A stretch of 64,000 bases of DNA from Selenomonadales bacterium. GTDB lineage: Bacteria > Bacillota > Negativicutes > Sporomusales > UBA7701. The position numbers and the translations under genes are program-made. The notes below the pieces were generated by a model that had not been told where the DNA came from, made no database searches, and saw only the letters and a list, made by a program, of their open reading frames with translations. Location of the stretch: NCBI GenBank assembly GCA_029976065.1, contig JARKNV010000035.1:1-64000 (forward strand), given 5' to 3'. Each line of letters begins with the position of its first letter. The stretch's first letter is position 1. Shown piece by piece: positions 20,271 through 31,108 of the stretch.

Positions 20271-20356
20271 TTTTCCCTCCCCCTCCTTGCCGGGCAATTT
20301 TTCCAATTATAGCGCCTGCTCCCTTCCCCGTCAACCTGTTCCCGGCGCATATAACA

Positions 20357-20382
20357 AAAAACCGGGGCTGCCGCCCCGGCTT
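20357..20382 (-). terminator. Terminator of the soluble chemoreceptor
   Basis: AAACCGGGGC / GCCCCGG stem with TGCC loop, and a T-run on the minus strand. Confidence 0.85.
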
Positions 20383-20390
20383 CACCGTCA

Positions 20391-21245
20391 TTATTTGTCC
20401 GTGAACTGGTACATGCCCATCGCCGCCTCGTTGAGCTCGCCGGCCAGCGTCGTCAGCTGCTCGCTCTCCTTGGCGATCTCCTGCACGGAGGCCGCCTGGT
20501 CGACGATATTCGCGTCGATGCTTTCCACCATCGCGGACAGATTATCCACCCGGTCCTGGATGCGCTTCAGCGACGCCGTGATGCTCTTCACCGACTCGGC
20601 GCTCACCCCGGCCAGCTTACGCACCTCCTCGGCCACCACCCCGAAGCCCCGGCCCATCTCGCCCACCCGCGCCGCCTCGATGGCCGCGTTCAGGCCCAGG
20701 AGGTTGGTCTGGTCGGCCACGTTGCGGATAAAGCTCACGATCTCGTCCGTCTCCTTCGTGAACTTCAAGAGCTCGGCGCTTACCGCCTCCAGCTTCTCGC
20801 TGGCCGCGGACAGCTCGCTCGACTTCGCCGCCATCTCCTCGATATTGGCGTTCATCGTTGCCGACGACCTGGACAGCGTCGCCGCCGTCCCCGTCATGCG
20901 CAGATACCCGTCCGCCGCCTCGGTGGTCGTAATGCAGCCGACCACCCTTCCGCCGTCCTTGACCGGCATGGCGCAGACCATATACGGCGCCCCGTAGGGC
21001 GATTTCTCCTTCGGAACAAGGCGGACGATCTGGCGTCCCTGGGCCATCGCCTCGACCGTTACCAGGCCCTGCGCCGGGTCGCCGGCCTTGTGCCCGAGAT
21101 CGAGACCCTCCGTAGGTTGGTACGCCAGATAAACGCCGTCCTTGACCACCGACACGCCCACATCCCCCGACAAGACGTCGTTGAAATACGGAGCCGCGAT
21201 CTTGAACGCCTCCAGCACCTCGTCGGCCGTATACTCCCTGCTCAT
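20391..21245 (-). CDS. Cytoplasmic methyl-accepting chemotaxis-like protein
   Basis: 284 residues with no membrane segment. Residues about 1-110 form a small sensor-like domain (AAPYFNDVLSGDVGVSVVKDG, VVGCITTTEAADGY) of the kind seen in several Firmicutes soluble receptors. The C-terminal part is a shortened MCP signalling domain with the hairpin tip [19 protein letters not shown] and EVRKLAGVSAES. The ligand is unknown. The start is set at 21245 after GGGGAGGCAGGAGA. A TTGTCACAA palindrome lies about 40 bp upstream. Confidence 0.88.
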   Translation of the reverse strand: MSREYTADEVLEAFKIAAPYFNDVLSGDVGVSVVKDGVYLAYQPTEGLDLGHKAGDPAQGLVTVEAMAQGRQIVRLVPKEKSPYGAPYMVCAMPVKDGGRVVGCITTTEAADGYLRMTGTAATLSRSSATMNANIEEMAAKSSELSAASEKLEAVSAELLKFTKETDEIVSFIRNVADQTNLLGLNAAIEAARVGEMGRGFGVVAEEVRKLAGVSAESVKSITASLKRIQDRVDNLSAMVESIDANIVDQAASVQEIAKESEQLTTLAGELNEAAMGMYQFTDK

Positions 21246-21283
21246 TCTCCTGCCTCCCCTTAATCCAAAAATAATAAGAACAG

Positions 21284-21292
21284 TTGTCACAA
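21284..21292. promoter_or_regulatory. TTGTCACAA palindrome upstream of chemoreceptor
   Basis: Nine-base palindrome lying between TTGTCG (possible -35) and TATTAT (possible -10) on the minus strand. The same nine bases recur before the sensor kinase at 60829-60837. Confidence 0.35.
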
Positions 21293-21338
21293 TTCGACAA
21301 ATAAATCGCTACTCCTGCCACAATTTTACATGAAACGA

Positions 21339-21366
21339 AAAACCCCGGAACAATTTCCGGGGTTTT
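21339..21366 (-). terminator. ileS terminator
   Basis: AAAACCCCGGAA / TTCCGGGGTTTT stem with a T-run on the minus strand, 36 bp after the ileS stop. Confidence 0.9.
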
Positions 21367-21401
21367 CAGCTTCTCCGGTGGTTTTCAGATCAGCAATCTG
21401 C

Positions 21402-24194
<2,793 letters not shown>

Positions 24195-24271
24195 CCCAGC
24201 CACCTCCGTAAAATATAGGCCAATAAAGATCAACCGTTGACGTTCCTTCCGTCCTATCCCATTAGTGCGCC

Positions 24272-24448
24272 GCGACCGTTCAGAAGTGCCCAGATGCAAG
24301 GCAGGTCGAGGACGCACAGCGCCGCGTACTCGGACGTACGCAAGCAAGCGCCCGCAGACCTAAGAGCGCCACTCTTAGCGCTTTAGCGGTTAGAGTGGCG
24401 GCCTGCCCCTTGCGGGTACGCCGCAGATGGGTACTTATCAACGGTCGC
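24272..24448. repeat. Intergenic palindromic repeat, copy R6, inside ileS leader
   Basis: GCGACCGTTCAGAAGTGCCCAGATGC on the left pairs with GCGACCGTTGATAAGTACCCATCTGC from the right strand. It contains GTACTCGGACGTACGC and a nested hairpin with TTAGCGCTTTAGCGG. It lies between the T-box terminator and the ileS start codon. Confidence 0.8.
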
Positions 24449-24453
24449 CCCAA

Positions 24454-24665
24454 TAAAAAAAGACCAGTCCTAAAGGGACGAGGTCTCCTCGCGGTACCAC
24501 CCTAATTGCTCACGCCACTCACAACGTCTAACGCCCGTCACGCGGCGGAGCCTACTGCCTTCGGTCCGCAGCTCGGGAGGGATCTTCGCCGTATCCGTCC
24601 TGCCGGGCTTCCACCGCCCCCGGCTCGCTGGGAAGACTTGGACGGGCTACTCTCTCCGTCATCGC
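24454..24665 (-). promoter_or_regulatory. T-box leader, isoleucine specifier, controlling ileS
   Basis: The T-box core AGGGTGGTACCGC is at 24491-24503 (minus strand). Stem I runs from about 24660, and a GCGAAG-ATC-CCTCCC context places the Ile specifier at 24591-24593. The intrinsic terminator is at 24454-24485 (AGACC...GGTCT and a seven-T tract). Uncharged tRNA-Ile would stabilise the antiterminator and raise ileS expression (established mechanism). Confidence 0.93.
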
Positions 24666-24675
24666 CTGTAACTAC

Positions 24676-24851
24676 GGCGATTGATAAACTTCGCCTAGCT
24701 TTGCACCCGTAAAGGGCAGGCCGCAGTTCTAAGCGCTAAAGCGCTAAGAACTTGCGCACTTGCCTGTGTCTCCGCGGTCCTCAACGTACTTTCATGTACG
24801 CCTCCGGCCGCGAAGCCACATGCGCCTCGCTATGCTCGTTTCTGAATCGCC
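24676..24851. repeat. Intergenic palindromic repeat, copy R7, between promoter and T-box
   Basis: GGCGATTGATAAAC on the left pairs with GGCGATTCAGAAAC from the right strand. It includes CCGCAGTTCTAAGCGCTAAA, shared with R1, and a TACGTAC-like centre (GTACTTTCATGTAC). The CCAGATG core is degraded to CATAGC. It lies between the presumed ileS promoter and T-box stem I, so it is probably transcribed as the 5' end of the leader. Confidence 0.7.
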
Positions 24852-24883
24852 TCGATTTTCCTGAAGAATACTGTATGCACAAT

Positions 24884-24913
24884 ATTATATACGACCGCGT
24901 CGCTTTTAGTCAA
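24884..24913 (-). promoter_or_regulatory. Presumed ileS promoter
   Basis: On the minus strand TTGACT (24908-24913), an 18-bp spacer and TATAAT (24884-24889). It overlaps the 3' end of yggU. No closer promoter is visible before T-box stem I, implying a leader of about 680 nt. Confidence 0.65.
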
Positions 24914-25217
24914 ACTTTACCGCCCCCAGCGCGGCAAAAAAGGCCGCCTTGTCGCAGCCCGCCACCCGCACCGTCTTATCGCGGCCCTTCAGTCCGGCCA
25001 CGATGCTCACCCGGCCCTTCGCCACGCCAAAAAGCGCGGCGAAAAAGGCGGTACACGCCGCGTTGGCGGCGCCCTCCACCGGCGGCGACGTCAGCGCCAC
25101 CCGGACGGCGTCCCCCGCCAGGCCCGTAACGGCGCAGCGCGACGCGCGCGGCTGCACCCGCACCCTGAAAGTCACGCCCTCAGGGCTTTCGCGAACATCG
25201 AGACCCGAAAAATCCAC
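24906..25217 (-). CDS. YggU/DUF167 family protein
   Basis: 103 residues. The family pattern is clear: FRVRVQPRASRCAVTG, VALTSPPVEGAANAAC and KGRVSIVAGLKGRDKTVRV. Function is unknown across the family. It starts 2 bp after divIVA, so it belongs to that operon, in the place where Negativicutes and other Firmicutes often carry it. Confidence 0.88.
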   Translation of the reverse strand: MDFSGLDVRESPEGVTFRVRVQPRASRCAVTGLAGDAVRVALTSPPVEGAANAACTAFFAALFGVAKGRVSIVAGLKGRDKTVRVAGCDKAAFFAALGAVKFD

Positions 25218-25219
25218 CG

Positions 25220-25672
25220 TCAGTTGTCGTCCTCCTCGGCCTTCTGCAGCATCTCCAGCTGGGCCTGCAGCAGCGTGCGCATCCGCGTCCGGTAAATCTG
25301 GTACTGCTTCTGCAGCTCCTCATACTCACCGTGCAGGCGGCGCACCTTCGCCATCGACTCTTCCACCAGCTTCTGGCCGCGGATCTCCGCTTCCTTGATC
25401 TGCAGCTCGCTCTCCTTGCGGGCGTTCAGCTTGACCTCCTCGGCCGTCTCCTGGGCGATCACCAGCGTGCTGTGGAGCGTATTCTCCATGTGCTGGTAAT
25501 GCTCCAGCTTGCTGTTCACCCGGTCGAGCGTCTCCTTCAGCTCGATGTTCTCGCGATACAGCTTCTCATAATCCTTGACCACCTCGTCGAGGAAACCGTC
25601 CACCTCTTCCTCGGCGTAGCCGCGGAAGCCGCGTTTGAATTCCTTGTTATGAATGTCCAACGGCGTTAGCAT
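25220..25672 (-). CDS. divIVA: DivIVA-family cell-division/polarity protein
   Basis: 150 residues. The membrane-binding N-terminus is MLTPLDIHNKEFKRGFRGY, with the exposed hydrophobic/basic loop of DivIVA. Two coiled coils follow (about 30-70 and 85-140), ending in an acidic tail EEDDN. It localises to negatively curved membrane and poles in Gram-positive relatives. It is downstream of ylmH in the classic dcw-flanking cluster. Confidence 0.95.
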   Translation of the reverse strand: MLTPLDIHNKEFKRGFRGYAEEEVDGFLDEVVKDYEKLYRENIELKETLDRVNSKLEHYQHMENTLHSTLVIAQETAEEVKLNARKESELQIKEAEIRGQKLVEESMAKVRRLHGEYEELQKQYQIYRTRMRTLLQAQLEMLQKAEEDDN

Positions 25673-25684
25673 TACTCCACTCCC

Positions 25685-26470
25685 TTATATAAACCTCTTC
25701 AGGTATATACTCGTCCGGCCCTTCTTCGTCTGGCCGAGAATCTCCACCACCTCGACCCGGCCGCGGCCGCGCATCGAAATGACATCCCCCGCCTTGATCG
25801 GCTGGGCGGGGCCCTTGGCGTCCTGCCAGTTCACCTTCACCTTCGCGGCCTCGATCTCCTCCGTCATCTGGCTGCGGGAAGTGCCGTAGCCGGCCGCCGC
25901 GATCGTATCCAGCCGGAGCGACGCCACCGTCGCCCGGATCTCCTTCACCTTCTCCTCGCGGGGCGCGATATCGGCCAGCGCGACCGGCGCCAGCTCGACA
26001 GGGGCCGCCCCTATCTTGACGAGGTTATCCTTGATAAACCCGGCCAGCGCCGCGTCGCACACGATCTGGCAGCCGCGGCCGCCCATGACGATATCGCCCA
26101 CGACCTCGCGCTTCACGCCCAAAGCCAGCACCGCCCCCAGCACATCGCGGTGGCCGATGCTGTAATAGCGCACATCCACCTCGGCCGCCAGCGCCGCCAG
26201 CTCGAAATCCGGCTTGCCGCGGAAATCCTCCTCCACGAACGCCGCCCGGACGCGCTCCGCCCCGGGATAGCCGCCGTCGCTCTCCAGCCTCACCCGCGGA
26301 TAATGGGCGGCCACCGTCTCGGCGATGCTGTAGCCGAAAGGATCGAGGAACTCGCTCACCTTATACCGTCTGCTCTTCAGAGCGCCCTCGGCCATATCCA
26401 CCAGCCTCGCGGCCAGGTCCGACTCGCCGCTGGCGCGGTAAAAACGCAGAATCTTTTCCCGTTCGCTCAT
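25685..26470 (-). CDS. ylmH: YlmH, S4-domain RNA-binding protein
   Basis: 261 residues with the YlmH N-terminal domain (ALKSRRYKVSEFLDPFGYSIAE, in two parts SRRYKVSEFLDP and FGYSIAE), GHRDVLGAVLALGV, and a C-terminal S4 domain (SLRLDTIAAAGYGTSRSQM). YlmH has been linked to ribosome quality control and to cell division in Firmicutes; notably rqcH is also in this window. It overlaps the proC stop by 4 bp. Confidence 0.93.
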   Translation of the reverse strand: MSEREKILRFYRASGESDLAARLVDMAEGALKSRRYKVSEFLDPFGYSIAETVAAHYPRVRLESDGGYPGAERVRAAFVEEDFRGKPDFELAALAAEVDVRYYSIGHRDVLGAVLALGVKREVVGDIVMGGRGCQIVCDAALAGFIKDNLVKIGAAPVELAPVALADIAPREEKVKEIRATVASLRLDTIAAAGYGTSRSQMTEEIEAAKVKVNWQDAKGPAQPIKAGDVISMRGRGRVEVVEILGQTKKGRTSIYLKRFI

Positions 26471-27285
26471 TTATGCTTCTGCCCCATCTCGCGCGAACGC
26501 TCCGTCGCGGCCACCACGGCGTCGATCAGCGCCGCCCGGACGCCCTTCTGTTCCAGCACGTGCACCCCCGCGATCGTCGTGCCCGCCGGCGACGTCACCA
26601 TATCGCGGAGCTTCGCCGGGTGTTCGCCCGTCTCCAGCACCATCTTCGCCGCCCCGTAGAGCGTCTGCGCAGCCAGCGTAATCGCCATCTGGCGGGGGAA
26701 ACCCACCCGCACCCCGGCGTCCGCCAGTGCGTCGATCATCACATATACAAACGCCGGCCCGCTGCCCGAAAGCCCGGTCACAGCGTCCATCGCGTCCTCT
26801 TTCACCGTCACGACCCGGCCCACCGACGCAAACAGCGCCGCGGCCACCTCGCCGTCCGCGGGCGCAGCGTAGCGGCCGAGCGCCAGCGCGCTCATCCCCG
26901 CCCCCACGGCCACGGCCGTATTCGGCATAACCCTGATTATCGGCACCTCCGGCAGCTTGTCCTGCAGCGTCGCGATCGTAATCCCCGCCGCCACCGACAC
27001 CACCAGCGCCGATTTCCTCACCGCCGGCCCGACAACAGCCAGCACCTCGGGAATAACCTGCGGCTTCACCGTCAGGAAAAGCACGCCCGCCCCGGCGGCC
27101 ACGCCCGCCGAATCGGGCGAAACGGCAACCCCGTACGTTTTCGCCAGATAATCAAGCCGTTCGGCCGCCACATCGCACACCGTCAGCTGGCCGGCCTTAA
27201 CCAGGCCCCCCTGCAGCATCCCGCGCAGCAAAGCCTCGGCGATCGCGCCGCCGCCGATAAAAGCCACGTTCTTGTTACTCACCAT
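26467..27285 (-). CDS. proC: Pyrroline-5-carboxylate reductase
   Basis: 272 residues; last step of proline synthesis from glutamate (P5C to L-proline, NAD(P)H). The Rossmann N-terminus is VAFIGGGAIAEALLRG. TVKPQV, VRVMPNTAVAVGAGM (as RVMPNTAVAVGAG) and the signature GLSGSGPAFVYVMIDALADAG are present. It is inserted in the division cluster between sepF and ylmH, a position where ylmG is found in Bacillus. Confidence 0.96.
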   Translation of the reverse strand: MVSNKNVAFIGGGAIAEALLRGMLQGGLVKAGQLTVCDVAAERLDYLAKTYGVAVSPDSAGVAAGAGVLFLTVKPQVIPEVLAVVGPAVRKSALVVSVAAGITIATLQDKLPEVPIIRVMPNTAVAVGAGMSALALGRYAAPADGEVAAALFASVGRVVTVKEDAMDAVTGLSGSGPAFVYVMIDALADAGVRVGFPRQMAITLAAQTLYGAAKMVLETGEHPAKLRDMVTSPAGTTIAGVHVLEQKGVRAALIDAVVAATERSREMGQKHK

Positions 27286-27318
27286 CGAAATTCCTCCTGC
27301 CTCCGGCGGCCGAAAAAC

Positions 27319-27756
27319 CTACTGCTTACTGTTCCAGGGCAGGATCGTCCTCTCCAGGCTCTCCTCGCGGCTATTGTAAGCAACATCGACATTATTGGGC
27401 GCGCACAGGAAAATATTATTGCCGATCTTCTGGATCGTCCCCCCGAGAGCATACGTCGTGCCGCTGATGAAATCGATCATCCGCTTGGCCACGTCCTTAT
27501 CCGTATTCTCCAGGTTGATCACCACCGGCTTGCGGTTCTTCAAATGGTCGGCTACGTGCTGGGCGTCGTCGAAAGCGAACGGCTCCACCACCATGACCTT
27601 GATCTGCTTGGGCTGGGCTGTCGGCAGGTTCACGATATTCCCACCCTTCTTACCCTTGCTCTCGGTCTCCTCCATAACGCGGGGGCGTTCCTCCTCCACT
27701 GTCTCGACCGGTTCAAAAAGCCCCAGGCTGCCCCAAACCTTCTCCATAAACTTCAC
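27319..27756 (-). CDS. sepF: SepF cell-division protein
   Basis: 145 residues. An amphipathic N-terminal membrane anchor (MKFMEKVWGSLGLF) and acidic linker precede the SepF core, with VMVVEPFAFDDAQHVADHL, KPVVINLENTDKDVAKRMIDF and SGTTYALGGTIQKIGNNIF. It tethers FtsZ to the membrane. It lies between yggS and proC on the same strand. Confidence 0.96.
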   Translation of the reverse strand: MKFMEKVWGSLGLFEPVETVEEERPRVMEETESKGKKGGNIVNLPTAQPKQIKVMVVEPFAFDDAQHVADHLKNRKPVVINLENTDKDVAKRMIDFISGTTYALGGTIQKIGNNIFLCAPNNVDVAYNSREESLERTILPWNSKQ

Positions 27757-27771
27757 GACGCGTTCCCCCTT

Positions 27772-28473
27772 TTAGTAATGGCGCGGGCCAAAGATCGCCG
27801 TGCCGACGCGCACCAGATTGGCCCCTTCCTCCACCGCTACCTGATAATCGTTCGTCATCCCCATCGACAGCCACTCCAGCGCCGTATTTGGCAGAGCGGC
27901 CGCCTTCAGGGCGGCGAACAGCGCGTATAATTCCCTGAATACCGGCCGGGCATCCTCGGCGGCCGCGTAAAAAGGCGCCATCGTCATCAGCCCGCACAGC
28001 CTCACATGTTTGAGGCCGCTCACCAGTCTGGCCAGCTCCGCCACGCCGTCCGGCGCCACGCCCGACTTCGTATCCTCACCGGCCACATTCACCTGAATAA
28101 GCACATCCTGGCGCTTGCCCGTCCTCGCCGCCACCCGCTCCACCTCCAGCGCCAGCCGCTCGCTGTCCAGCGAATGGATCAGCGTAAAAAGCGGCACCGC
28201 CTGGCGGACCTTATTACTCTGCAGATGGCCGATCAAATGCCACTCCGCCGGCGGCAGCAGCGTGGCCTTCGCCGTCGCCTCCTGCACCCGGTTCTCGCCC
28301 AGCGCCGCGGCTCCGGCCGCCAGCGCCTCCTGCACCTCGGCGGCCGTGTGGTTCTTCGTCACCGCCACCACCTTCACCAGCGGCCCCGTCACCGGGACTT
28401 CCCGCCGGCGGCTCGCGGCCAACTCCACGTTATGCCTCACGGCAGCCAGGTTATCGGCGATAGACATGGACAA
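27772..28473 (-). CDS. YggS/YlmE PLP homeostasis protein
   Basis: 233-residue single-domain alanine-racemase-fold protein that binds PLP without a known catalytic reaction. The PLP lysine is in VVAVTKNHT (about residue 36). HLIGHLQSNKVRQAV and the C-terminal WLSMGMTNDYQVAVEEGANLVRVG (as LSMGMTNDYQVAV and VRVGTAIFG) are diagnostic. First gene of the yggS-sepF-proC-ylmH-divIVA-yggU run. Confidence 0.95.
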   Translation of the reverse strand: MSMSIADNLAAVRHNVELAASRRREVPVTGPLVKVVAVTKNHTAAEVQEALAAGAAALGENRVQEATAKATLLPPAEWHLIGHLQSNKVRQAVPLFTLIHSLDSERLALEVERVAARTGKRQDVLIQVNVAGEDTKSGVAPDGVAELARLVSGLKHVRLCGLMTMAPFYAAAEDARPVFRELYALFAALKAAALPNTALEWLSMGMTNDYQVAVEEGANLVRVGTAIFGPRHY

Positions 28474-28551
28474 ACCCCCTAATATAAGCTTCTATTCGCC
28501 CATAAACATAATTTTCCTCTTAGTATCTGTCATTAACATAAAAATAATCAG

Positions 28552-28679
28552 CAAAAACTGGCGATAAAACCCCGTCTGCGGCGTTACGGCTCGGCCGCTA
28601 CCCTCCGACGTACGTTACGGTGCGCCTCCGGTCGCGTCCTCCCCGTGCCTTGCATTTGGGGCTTTCTAGCCAGTTTTTG
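28552..28679. repeat. Intergenic palindromic repeat, copy R8
   Basis: CAAAAACTGGCGATAAAACCCCGTCTGC on the left (first 20: CAAAAACTGGCGATAAAACC) pairs with CAAAAACTGGCTAGAAAGCC from the right strand. The outer arm CAAAAACTGGC is unique to this copy, yet matches at both ends. The centre holds GACGTACGTTACGG. It accounts for most of the 305-bp gap before yggS. Confidence 0.8.
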
Positions 28680-28732
28680 GCTTGTCGGATCATGAAATAG
28701 TTATGTTGTGTTGTATTTTGTCGCCCCCCACA

Positions 28733-28767
28733 AAAAGGGCTGCCCCAGAGACCTGGGGCAGCCTTTT
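28733..28767 (-). terminator. Terminator of the 192-residue gene
   Basis: AAAAGGCTGCCCCA / TGGGGCAGCC stem, six-base loop, and a T-run on the minus strand. Confidence 0.9.
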
Positions 28768-28778
28768 CGCACATTATT

Positions 28779-29357
28779 TCATTCCTCTTTATCGCCGCTG
28801 GCCGGGGCCGCCATGCCGAGCTCCTCGGCCCATTTATCGAACCCTTCCTGCACAAGCTCGTACGTCTTTTGGGAAATCTCCGGCAGCTCGCCGCCCAGCG
28901 CGTCGGTCGCATCCGCGAACCCCTTCTCCACCGCGTCCTGCAGCAGCTTGAACTTGCTCGCGTCGCCGCCCGACAATGCCTTGGCGAAATCGATAATCCG
29001 CGACGCCGTGGCTTCCGGCGAATAGTAGCCGCCGCTCGCGATATCGATCTGAGCCTGCTCCCTGACCTCCGGAGGAATCTCCACGGCCGGCTCGTCGGCC
29101 GAAAAACCGTGCTGGCGGGTGATCAGCTCCCGCACCATCGCGCGCAGGTTCTCGTACCTGGCCTCGGCCTCCTTCTTCATCGCCTCCACCGTGGGCCCGT
29201 AGGCGCTGGCGCTCTTGGCCGCGCCCCCTCCCAGCTCCACCACCGCGCTCGGCGTTCCCGCGCCGTTCTGCTGCGTGGCAACCGTGGTCTGGCTGTAGAC
29301 GGAATATGTGCTGACACTCGCGCTTATACCTGTACCGACAATTTTGGTCGCATCCAT
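28779..29357 (-). CDS. Hypothetical protein, 192 residues
   Basis: Soluble, no signal peptide. The low-complexity Ser/Thr/Ala N-terminus (MDATKIVGTGISASVSTYSV) precedes a helical C-terminal domain with EVREQAQIDIASGGYYSPEA, RIIDFAKALSGGD, VEKGFADATDALGGELPEI and TYELVQEGFDKW. The C-terminal pattern recalls DUF5610-like domains, but only from memory. The start at 29357 has GGGAGGTAGTGAGAGC. Monocistronic between two terminators. Confidence 0.7.
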   Translation of the reverse strand: MDATKIVGTGISASVSTYSVYSQTTVATQQNGAGTPSAVVELGGGAAKSASAYGPTVEAMKKEAEARYENLRAMVRELITRQHGFSADEPAVEIPPEVREQAQIDIASGGYYSPEATASRIIDFAKALSGGDASKFKLLQDAVEKGFADATDALGGELPEISQKTYELVQEGFDKWAEELGMAAPASGDKEE

Positions 29358-29471
29358 GCTCTCACTACCTCCCAATCCTTTTAGGCAAATTGCCGTGTAC
29401 AAATATATCGTTGCCAGCGGCAAAAATCTTAATAACCAACAATTCATGGCCGTTCCCGCCCGCCATAAAAA

Positions 29472-29497
29472 AAGCCCCGGGGAAAACCCCGGGGCTT
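29472..29497 (-). terminator. Terminator of the beta-barrel gene
   Basis: AAGCCCCGGGG / CCCCGGGGCTT with loop AAAA and a seven-T tract on the minus strand, just after the stop of the 29510-30139 gene. Confidence 0.92.
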
Positions 29498-29509
29498 GCC
29501 TACCACCGC

Positions 29510-30139
29510 CTAATACTTGAACGTCACCCCGAAGCCCAGGCCCTTGGCCTTCACATCAGCCCCGTCGAGGTCGTTCACCTTGAACTCGCGGTAACTCACG
29601 TTAAACTCGCATTTAGCCGAGAAAGCATAGCCGACGCCCGCCTCCCAGTTGGTCAGATCCGATCCCGCGCCCACGCTGGCCCACAGCGTCGTCTTGTCGC
29701 CGAGCGCCGCGGTGCCCACCAGGCCTAACTGCCACAAATCTTTCGTCGACGATGAAGCACTGCCCCACCCAGCCTCCGTAAGCGTCCCCTTCGCATTGGC
29801 GAAGCCGGCAAAGGCGGCGAGGTTTTTGTCCAGCTTGTACAGTACATTGAACTCGTTCGTCTCCAACTTGAGGGCATATTTGCCAGGGAAAATATAAGTA
29901 TTATCCGATTCGGGCTGGAAGTAACGGTACTGGACGGCCCACTTGTTGCCGAGGCCGAAAGTAACCGCTCCGTCGAAATTGTACTTGCTATCGAAGTCGA
30001 CACCCTCCACCGAATTCTCCGTATTCCGCATCGTCAGATCGATCGAGCCTTTCCCCTGCGAGAAGTCCATGAGCGGCGAGGCCATGACGACGCTGCCGAT
30101 CATCATAAAACAAGCAACCAGAACAACGACTTTCCTCAT
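29510..30139 (-). CDS. Predicted outer-membrane beta-barrel protein
   Basis: 209 residues with a Sec signal peptide (MRKVVVLVACFMMIGSVVMA, cleavage near ASP). Alternating amphipathic strands follow (GAVTFGLGNKWAVQYRYF, NEFNVLYKLDKNLAAFAGFA, WEAGVGYAFSAKCEFNVSYREF), and the C-terminus ends in an aromatic residue: GLGFGVTFKY. This fits an OmpA/OmpW-sized barrel and is one of two such proteins that argue for a diderm envelope. The family is not identified. Confidence 0.75.
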   Translation of the reverse strand: MRKVVVLVACFMMIGSVVMASPLMDFSQGKGSIDLTMRNTENSVEGVDFDSKYNFDGAVTFGLGNKWAVQYRYFQPESDNTYIFPGKYALKLETNEFNVLYKLDKNLAAFAGFANAKGTLTEAGWGSASSSTKDLWQLGLVGTAALGDKTTLWASVGAGSDLTNWEAGVGYAFSAKCEFNVSYREFKVNDLDGADVKAKGLGFGVTFKY

Positions 30140-30175
30140 AGTAATCCTCCTCCTTGTATGGATATTTATGGAAAT

Positions 30176-30204
30176 ACATTACCATTTATTCCATTTATTG
30201 TCAA
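30176..30204 (-). promoter_or_regulatory. Promoter of the beta-barrel gene
   Basis: Minus strand: TTGACA (30199-30204), 17-bp spacer, TAATGT (30176-30181), 36 bp upstream of the start codon. Confidence 0.65.
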
Positions 30205-30264
30205 TTATTTGTCCTTTTTTTCTCCTCCCCGCGCAGCCGGATTTTATCGGCATCACCCAAAATG

Positions 30265-30294
30265 AAAAACCCCGCGCCCTACGCGCAGGGTTTT
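30265..30294. terminator. Terminator-like hairpin in a divergent gap
   Basis: AAAACCC-GCGC / GCGCAGGGTTTT stem with short T-runs on both strands. It lies upstream of both divergent genes, so there is no annotated transcript for it to end. Confidence 0.6.
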
Positions 30295-30401
30295 CCCGCC
30301 CGACAACACAGCAAGAAAATACAATAAATCATCCTCCCCGGCCTGCCAAAATATAATCAACCCACAGCTTCATAAATACAAATTCGAGAGGAGCAAATAA
30401 A

Positions 30402-30752
30402 ATGAAAGAACTCGAACAAATCCTCGCCCACCGCAAGGCCAACCGCGACCGTCTCGAAAAAGAAGCCCCCGACCTTTTCAGCGGCTTCAACGAGCTGATG
30501 AAATACTACTACAAGCCCGGAGCCCTCACCCGCCGCGACAAAGAACTCATGGCCGTCACCGCCTCCGTCGCCACCCGTTGCATCCCCTGCCTCGGCAACC
30601 ACCTCAACAACGCCATTGCCGCCGGCGCCACCCGCGAACAGGCCCTCGAGGCCGCCTCCATCGGCGTCGAATTCGGCGGCGGCCCCTCCTTCGTCGTCGT
30701 CCGCGACCATATGCTCGGCATGCTCGACGAAATCTTCGCCCAGCGAGCCTGA
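30402..30752 (+). CDS. Carboxymuconolactone decarboxylase/AhpD-like protein
   Basis: 116 residues of the AhpD-like fold. The redox motif is CIPCLGNHLNNAI (CxxC followed by His), typical of peroxidase-associated members rather than true muconolactone decarboxylases. LTRRDKELMAV and GATREQALEAASIGVEFGG complete the family pattern. GAGAGGAGCAAATAAA precedes the ATG. Probably acts in thiol-based peroxide defence; no peroxiredoxin gene is nearby. Confidence 0.88.
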   Translation: MKELEQILAHRKANRDRLEKEAPDLFSGFNELMKYYYKPGALTRRDKELMAVTASVATRCIPCLGNHLNNAIAAGATREQALEAASIGVEFGGGPSFVVVRDHMLGMLDEIFAQRA

Positions 30753-30866
30753 AGCCGCCCGGCTTTTCCCCCCGTGCCCGTCCGGCGCGGGGATTTTATC
30801 TTCCGCCGCCGCATGCCCGTTATAATTCGCCCGCCGCCGGGGAAAATAGCCCCGGAGGTGAATCAC

Positions 30867-31034
30867 ATGCCCAACAAGCGCAAATCCCCCTGGTCGGCCG
30901 TCGACAAAGACCAACTCGGTTACGAATCCAGCTTCAACCCCGACGGCTCCTTCCACGACGGCCCGCGCACCGTCGGCAACGACAAAACCCTCACCATAGA
31001 AAATACCGCCGGCGACAGCGGCCGCCTCTCCTGA
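30867..31034 (+). CDS. Small hydrophilic protein, 55 residues
   Basis: Good ribosome site (CCCGGAGGTGAATCAC). The protein is charged, without helix-forming hydrophobic stretches: MPNKRKSPWSAVDKDQLGY then ESSFNPDGSFHDGPR. No family recognised. It lies between the AhpD-like gene and a membrane protein, all on the plus strand. Confidence 0.6.
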   Translation: MPNKRKSPWSAVDKDQLGYESSFNPDGSFHDGPRTVGNDKTLTIENTAGDSGRLS

Positions 31035-31108
31035 CCCTTCTCGGCGACGATAATCGCGCCCCTTTCGGTAATACTAGAAAAAAACCATCGCTTGAGGGGG
31101 CTGTATCC

